Shown here in pieces: positions 58,738 to 64,000 of a stretch of DNA of 64,000 nt (within the stretch, counting starts at the first letter, position 1; the number at the start of each line of letters is the position of its first letter). The translations under genes and the position numbers were made by a program. Under the pieces are notes generated by a model, which was not told the DNA's origin, ran no database searches, and saw only the letters and a program-made list of their open reading frames with translations. Origin of the DNA: Hyaloscypha bicolor E. Taxonomy: Eukaryota; Ascomycota; Leotiomycetes; Helotiales; Hyaloscyphaceae. The stretch is taken from contig NW_020194559.1 in NCBI RefSeq assembly GCF_002865645.1, positions 1,116,001 to 1,180,000 on the forward strand. The letters run 5' to 3'.

Positions 58738-61295
58738 ATGGTTTCGCTTTCAATATGGCAGCTGGTGCGGGCTGTACTTCTCTCAACGGCGCTCACATCG
58801 GCAGCAGAGATCACCTCTGACACCCACTTCTATGGCCAATCTCCACCTGTCTACCCTTCGCGTAAGGCTACGAGCCTTCAACTTAAATAATTCATTTTCT
58901 AACAGCTCTCAGCTCCCATGACAGGGACCCCATCATGGGCAGCCGCGAACGCGAAAGCAGTTGCCCTCGTCTCCCAGATGACCCTCGAAGAGAAAGCGAA
59001 CATCACGGTAGGCTACACGCCCCGGACGGGCTGTTCAGGCGAGACAGGCACTGTTCCCCGACTCAATTGGCCTGGCGTGTGTATATCAGATGCCGGGAAT
59101 GGCCTAAGAAACACGGATTTCGTGAATGGCTGGCCGAGCGGGATACATGTAGGCGCGTCATGGAACCGGAATCTGGCGTACCAGAGAGCGTTGCATATGG
59201 GAGGGGAGTTCAAGACGAAAGGTGTACATGTTGCGTTAGGCCCGGTTGTTGGGCCGCTTGGACGGGTGGCACAAGGTGGTAGGAATTGGGAGGGGTTTAG
59301 CAATGATCGTGAGTCTCCTTGTTAGATTTGGAGGAAGATTCTCATTGAGGCAGCATATCTGTGTGGTACTCTTGCTGGGGAAACTGTCCGAGGCATGCAG
59401 GAAGCTGGTGTGACGGCTGCGACCAAACATTATATCGCCAACGAACAAGAGACGAACCGGAACCCATTTGGTGATGTCGAGGCTTTTTCAGCTAACATTG
59501 ACGACAAGACTCTGCACGAGTTGTATTTGTGGCCGTTTGCGAATGCGGTCCATGCTGGAGCTGGGTCGATCATGTGCTCCTACAACCGAGTTAACAATTC
59601 CTATTCCTGTCAGAACAGCAAGTTGCTGAATGGCATTTTGAAGACGGAGCTGGGATTTGAAGGCTTTGTGGTTAGTGATTGGGGAGCACAGCGTAAGTAT
59701 TTTGATGCAGAAACGAGGGCTGTACTAACCCATATCAGACACCGGATTATCCTCAGCAACAGCTGGCCTGGATGTCGCGATGCCGAGCTCTAGCTTCTGG
59801 GGAGTAGATGGAGGATACTTGACGCAAGCAGTCAAGAACGGCAGTCTTGCGGAGTCCAGAGTGACAGATATGGCCACTCGACTGGTGGCAAGCTGGTATC
59901 AAATGGGTCAAGACGTAGGCTTCCCCGCCAGAGGCGTTGGAATGCCTTCTATATTCTACACGCCTCATCCACCCGTCTACGCTCGGGATCCATCATCTAA
60001 ACAGTTCCTCATCGACGGAGCCCTCGAAGGTCACGTGCTAGTCAAGAACGTGAACAACGCCTTGCCCTTGAAGAAACCGAAGCTCCTCAGTATCTACGGA
60101 TACGACGCACCCAGCCCTCTCGAGATGAATGTTGGAGGATTAAACGATTTCATAGGTGGAACTTGGGTGTATGGCTACGAGTCTGTTCTGGGCTACATAC
60201 CTTTCATCTCTGGCACTGCACCGCCTCAGATAGCATTCAACGGAACGATCATCAGTGGAGGAGGAAGTGGTGCAAATTCTCCAGCGTATATTTCGGCTCC
60301 GTTCGATGCGATTAAAGAGCAAGCATACCAGGATGACACCAGTTTGTTCTGGGATTTCATGAATGTGGATCCGACGGTTGATACCAATACTGATGCCTGC
60401 CTTGTATTCATCAATGCTTTTGCTACTGAGGCGGATGATCGGGCTGGTCTGCATGGTGAGTGCCCCCGTCCCTCCCTCCGTTATCCTTCACTGACAATAT
60501 TCAGACGACTACTCCGATGCCCTTATTAAAAACGTGGCATCGAAATGCAACAACACAATCGTGACTATCCACAACGCTGGCATACGCCTCGTCGACCAAT
60601 GGATCGAGCATCCCAACATCACAGCCGTCATCTTCGCTCACCTGCCCGGCCAAGACTCCGGGCGAGCGCTCATTCAACTCATGTACGGACAACAATCATT
60701 CTCCGGCAAACTACCCTACACAGTCGCTAAGAATGAGAGCGCCTATACGAATGGCGGCAAACCCAGCCTGCCCGAGGGAGACTACACACTATTTCCGCAA
60801 AGCACCTTTTCGGAGGGCGTGTTCATCGACTACAAGTATTTCGATCAGAAGAACATCAAGCCAAGATATGAATTCGGGTTTGGACTTACGTACACTACAT
60901 TCTCGTACTCCAATCTGGTGATCAAGAAACTCGACGGTGTTAGCACCGCTCCCACTCCTCCTCCCTCCCCAATCATTCCGGGCGGAATCGCCAGTCTCTG
61001 GGACGTGGTCGCACAAGTCACTGCCACCATCACGAACACCGGGAATATGACTTGCTCCGAGGTTGCACAACTATATGTCCGCATCCCCGGTGGGCCGTTG
61101 AAGCAGTTGAGGGGCTTTAGCAAAGTTGGAGTGCCGGTAGGTGGGACAGTGACGGTCGAGTTCGATTTGATGAGGAGGGATCTGAGTACGTGGGATGTTG
61201 CGAGTCAGGGATGGGTGTTGCAAGGTGGGGGGTATGACCTTTGGGTCGGCGCGAGTTCGAGGGATCTGCCGTTGAAGGGGACGTTGATGATATAA
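58738..61295 (+). CDS. Secreted GH3 beta-glucosidase
   Basis: 788 residues from exons 58738-58861, 58913-59308, 59354-59692, 59739-60455 and 60505-61295; introns of 45-51 bp. Residues 1-23 are a signal peptide ([23 protein letters not shown]). The GH3 N-terminal barrel includes [52 protein letters not shown] and the nucleophile Asp in VVSDWGAQ (about residue 282). The C-terminal sandwich follows ([14 protein letters not shown], then [20 protein letters not shown]) with a fibronectin III-like end ([25 protein letters not shown]). It hydrolyses cellobiose and other beta-glucosides outside the cell. The frame is fully open. In exon 2 the acceptor at 58912, not 58905, keeps the frame. A MITE lies in its promoter. 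Confidence 0.93.
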
Positions 61296-62246
61296 TGGAG
61301 AGGATGGAATGTAATGAGATATGAGACAAGAGGAAAGGCGAAATAGAGGAGAGAGATAACTTAGATAATACTAATGTTTAGATGTAAATACTAATAATTG
61401 CAGAACGAGAACTTGGCCGATGAATCCGTTACAACGTGTTGTTCTTTGCTTCTGAGGACCAGCTTGGCTTCTGGCCATTTTGGGCTGAACCCCTCTTCTT
61501 GAGTTTATTATGGGTGAAATGACTGCGAATGATCTATTCAGAGAGAATGGTTCAAAAACATAAGACTATGTATGAACCACCAAAATTAAAATACCCGAAA
61601 CAATGGCATCTCATCTTCAAGTCCTAGCTAGATCCCAGTTGGAAAACCAGCAATCAAAGCGACACTTCACCGTTGAACCTCTCGTCGTCTGACTGCCTCC
61701 ACGCGTTTAATCCACACCCGCTGACTTGGCCCAAGACTTGGCCCAAGACTTGACCAGTCCGCATCTGCCTTGGACTACCGTGGTTGGCCCCTAAACGCGG
61801 CAGGCTGCCCAACGGCTGCCAAGCGGCAGCCAAACGTCACGAAATGATAGGAGAATTGGCCACAACTCAATGAGGCTGTGCATCGACTGCGTGCTTGGCA
61901 CTCGCGGTACTCGTACATACAGGAGCACTTTGCCAGAGATGACGACGACCAGAGGCGGATGTACCGCGGCTTCCATGCCAGGCAGGGTACGGGTATCTCG
62001 ATATGCGTAAGCCACTGGCCACCGCTGCATAGTACTTGTATATCAACCCGGAGTTTTTGTCTGAAGAGAAGAGAAGAGAAGAGAAGAGAAGAGAAGAGAA
62101 GAGAGGAGTTCGAGAAGGACGACGTTTGAGTTTTGAGCGCAGCACGCACAGGTGCAGCTATTTTAAGTTCGTCCAAACGACAGAGAAAGTGTCCTGTGGT
62201 CGGTGGTCCCTGAAAGTATCACCCGCAGACGGCAGAACCACCACGA

Positions 62247-62282
<36 letters not shown>

Positions 62283-62479
62283 TGCAACCGCAACCGCGAC
62301 CCGCCAATCTCGCGTCAAACCAAAACTGTCACAGGATAAACGTCAGACTGCGCCGCCTCTGATCCTCAAGATCCTCAACCCAAAATAATCGCGGCGACTT
62401 TGCTTTGCAAGCATCCACTTTCTCCTTCATCTCCACCTTCTCCGACCACGTTACTGTTGTTTTGCACTGCGCCGGCACG
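61296..62479. other. Intergenic with two purine-rich microsatellites
   Basis: No gene was recognised. (GAAGA)n covers 62063-62104 and (CAG)n covers about 62249-62280. Both probably lie in the promoter or 5' leader of the next gene. The CAG run opens a short Gln- or Ala-rich frame that is not credible as a protein. Confidence 0.6.
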
Positions 62480-64000
62480 ATGAAGGCAATGAAGAGCATG
62501 AACATGAATCGCATGCTGGGTTCGCTGAAGCGCAAACGTAAGGATGCACCCGACCCGCGCGCTCCGGAGAAAAGGGACGCGACGCTGACGATTGACCTTG
62601 CAGCGAATTCCAATGGCGACAATGCGTCCGCAGACTCGCAGCTCGACACGCCCGAAGCAAATGCTGCGAGGAGTGTGGTATGTATATCTCTCTCGCAATG
62701 AGCATTACGTCCACTTGAAACATGCTGATGCTGCGCAGCGACTGTTCTGCGAGTCTGGAGGCCCGAATGGCTCGGTATGTTCCCATCTCTACAACACAAC
62801 TACGATGGGCATAAGGGGTGTAAAGGGCAATGCTGATTTGGCGCTTTGGAGCAGGGCGAAGAAGTCCTCTACCTCCCCACGATCGTCGAGTCCTGCGAAT
62901 CATCCCCAGCCGCCGCAGAGAAAGCAGCCTATGTCATCAGAAAGTACCTCTCGAAAGATAACTCGTCGAAGCCGTACGTGCAGTACAATGGCATAATGCT
63001 TATCCGGATCCTGGCCGACAATCCAGGTAAGACGTTTACCAGAAATATGGACGCGAAGTTCGTGCAGACGGTCAAGGGACTTTTGCGGGTGGGAAGGGAT
63101 CCAAGCGTGAAGCAAATATTGATGGAGACGCTGGATACCTTTCAGCGGACGAAGGCGGAGGATGAGGGACTCGCGCTGCTGAACGAGATGTGGAAGAAGG
63201 AGCATGAGAGGATGGTCAAGATCCATGTTTGTCTCTCCCTTCTCTTCCCCTATGCAACCTGTCCGGATCCTGACTGACCATTTGTCTACAGGGCCCAGCA
63301 GGACCAAGAGTAATGAACGCCCCTCCTTTCGACCCCAACAGCCAAAACTACTTCTCTCGCAACCACAACTCGCGCTCCCTTCCCCCACCCCACGAGCTCT
63401 CCTCCCGCATCGAAGAAGCACGCACCTCTGCGGGTCTCCTCTCCCAAGTCGTGCAATCGACGCCCCCATCCGAGATCCTCTCCAACGAACTGCTCCGCGA
63501 ATTTGCAGATCGGTGCAAGAGTGCAAGCAGGAGTATCCAAGCATACATGATCGCCGAGAACCCCAGCCCAGACAACGATACGATGGAGACGTTGATTGAG
63601 ACCAACGAGCAGCTTACCTCCGCGATGAATCAACACCAGCGAGCTATACTGGCTGCGAGGAAGGCTGCAGGCTTAGGAAATGGTTCACCTGGGTTGACGC
63701 CGCCAGATAGAACCGACTCTGGATTCCCTGCTCCTCCGGGTCCTCCGCCGAATCGAACACAGTCTGGCTTCGCAGCTCCTCCAGGCCCACCCCCTACGCT
63801 GTCGAAACCAACACCTAATCGCAAGCCAGCGCCTCAAATCCCACCTCCTGGCGACTACGCACCAACAGGTCTCGATGACGATAACGAGAATCCGTTTTCA
63901 GATTCATCAGAAAAGGCCAAGAAAGTCCCCCCATTCCCAGAAGACAGACCATCGGCAGCGACAGGACAGTTCAATGACAGGTTGGGGATTGAGCCGTATC
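62480..64000 (+). CDS. VHS-GAT domain trafficking protein (3' end beyond window)
   Basis: Partial: exons 62480-62677, 62739-62774, 62855-63226 and 63292 to the window end. Exon 2 is only 36 nt (RLFCESGGPNGS). A basic start (MKAMKSMNMNRMLGSLKRKRKD) leads to a VHS/ENTH-type helical domain at about residues 60-200 (LYLPTIVESCESSP, AAYVIRKYLS, QYNGIMLIRILADN, VKQILMETLDTFQ). A GAT-like helical region follows at about 250-330 (ELLREFADRCKSASRSIQ, ETLIETNEQLTSAMNQHQ), then a Pro-rich tail with repeated FPAPPGPPP-type units. The order matches Lsb5/GGA-like fungal adaptors of ubiquitin-dependent endosomal sorting and actin. The sequence is intact as far as seen. Confidence 0.85.

Noticed and set aside
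1..64000. CRISPR arrays, bacterial operons, ribosomal RNA
   Set aside because: Spliced genes and RIP show a fungal nuclear genome. The only regular short repeats are microsatellites, the 18-bp and 111-bp tandem arrays and the coding-length 42-45-bp repeat. No rRNA-like conserved stretch was seen, and tRNA genes could not be tested reliably by eye.

Overview
The window is nuclear DNA of a filamentous ascomycete (Pezizomycotina). The evidence is short GT-AG introns of about 43-70 nt with CTRAY-type branch sites, single-copy fungal genes (PAN3, LSM7, an FAF2-like UBX protein, a Zn2Cys6 protein, a secreted GH3 beta-glucosidase), and transposons carrying the repeat-induced point mutation (RIP) signature: CpA/TpG to TpA transitions, CAG/CAA codons turned into TAG/TAA, and Asp, Cys and His residues turned into Asn and Tyr. 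The class cannot be fixed from sequence alone.

Layout. 1-11985 is a gene-free transposon island: an almost completely AT-converted Ty3/Gypsy chromovirus copy (1-3393), a less eroded autonomous Helitron with Rep and PIF1-like helicase (about 3394-9766), then more AT-rich RIP debris. 12000-17775 is a low-gene transition with a TIR-bounded element containing a 111-bp minisatellite, a decayed membrane-protein gene and a Cys-rich (Stig1-like) single-pass membrane protein. 17780-26852 is a Fot1/pogo-like DNA transposon flanked by TA. Its transposase gene is split by what looks like a solo LTR, itself split by a 6.7-kb chromovirus with 5-bp target duplications. 27600-30000 holds a short-chain dehydrogenase pseudogene and a small secreted cysteine-containing protein. 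32900-43000 is the conserved gene block: UBX protein (-), PAN3 (+), LSM7 (-), Zn2Cys6 protein (+). 44450-49876 is a small Cys-rich gene cut in two by a young Ty1/Copia element with 98% identical LTRs. 51200-57522 holds an EF-hand gene with a broken calcium loop and two decayed genes of TmpL/NRPS-like type: a membrane flavin oxidoreductase half and an adenylate-forming ligase half. 58400-64000 holds a 140-bp MITE just upstream of an intact GH3 beta-glucosidase, then a VHS-GAT domain gene running off the end.

The housekeeping genes act in mRNA decay and splicing (PAN3, LSM7), ER protein quality control (UBX) and membrane traffic (VHS-GAT). They do not form a pathway. The dominant story is genome defence: nearly every mobile copy, and several accessory genes beside them, carry RIP-type inactivation, while the core genes are intact. 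I found no convincing new multi-gene system. The most unusual items are the three-level nested transposon, a 2.35-kb intron in PAN3 containing coding-like sequence, and the Copia insertion whose removal leaves an uninterrupted reading frame.
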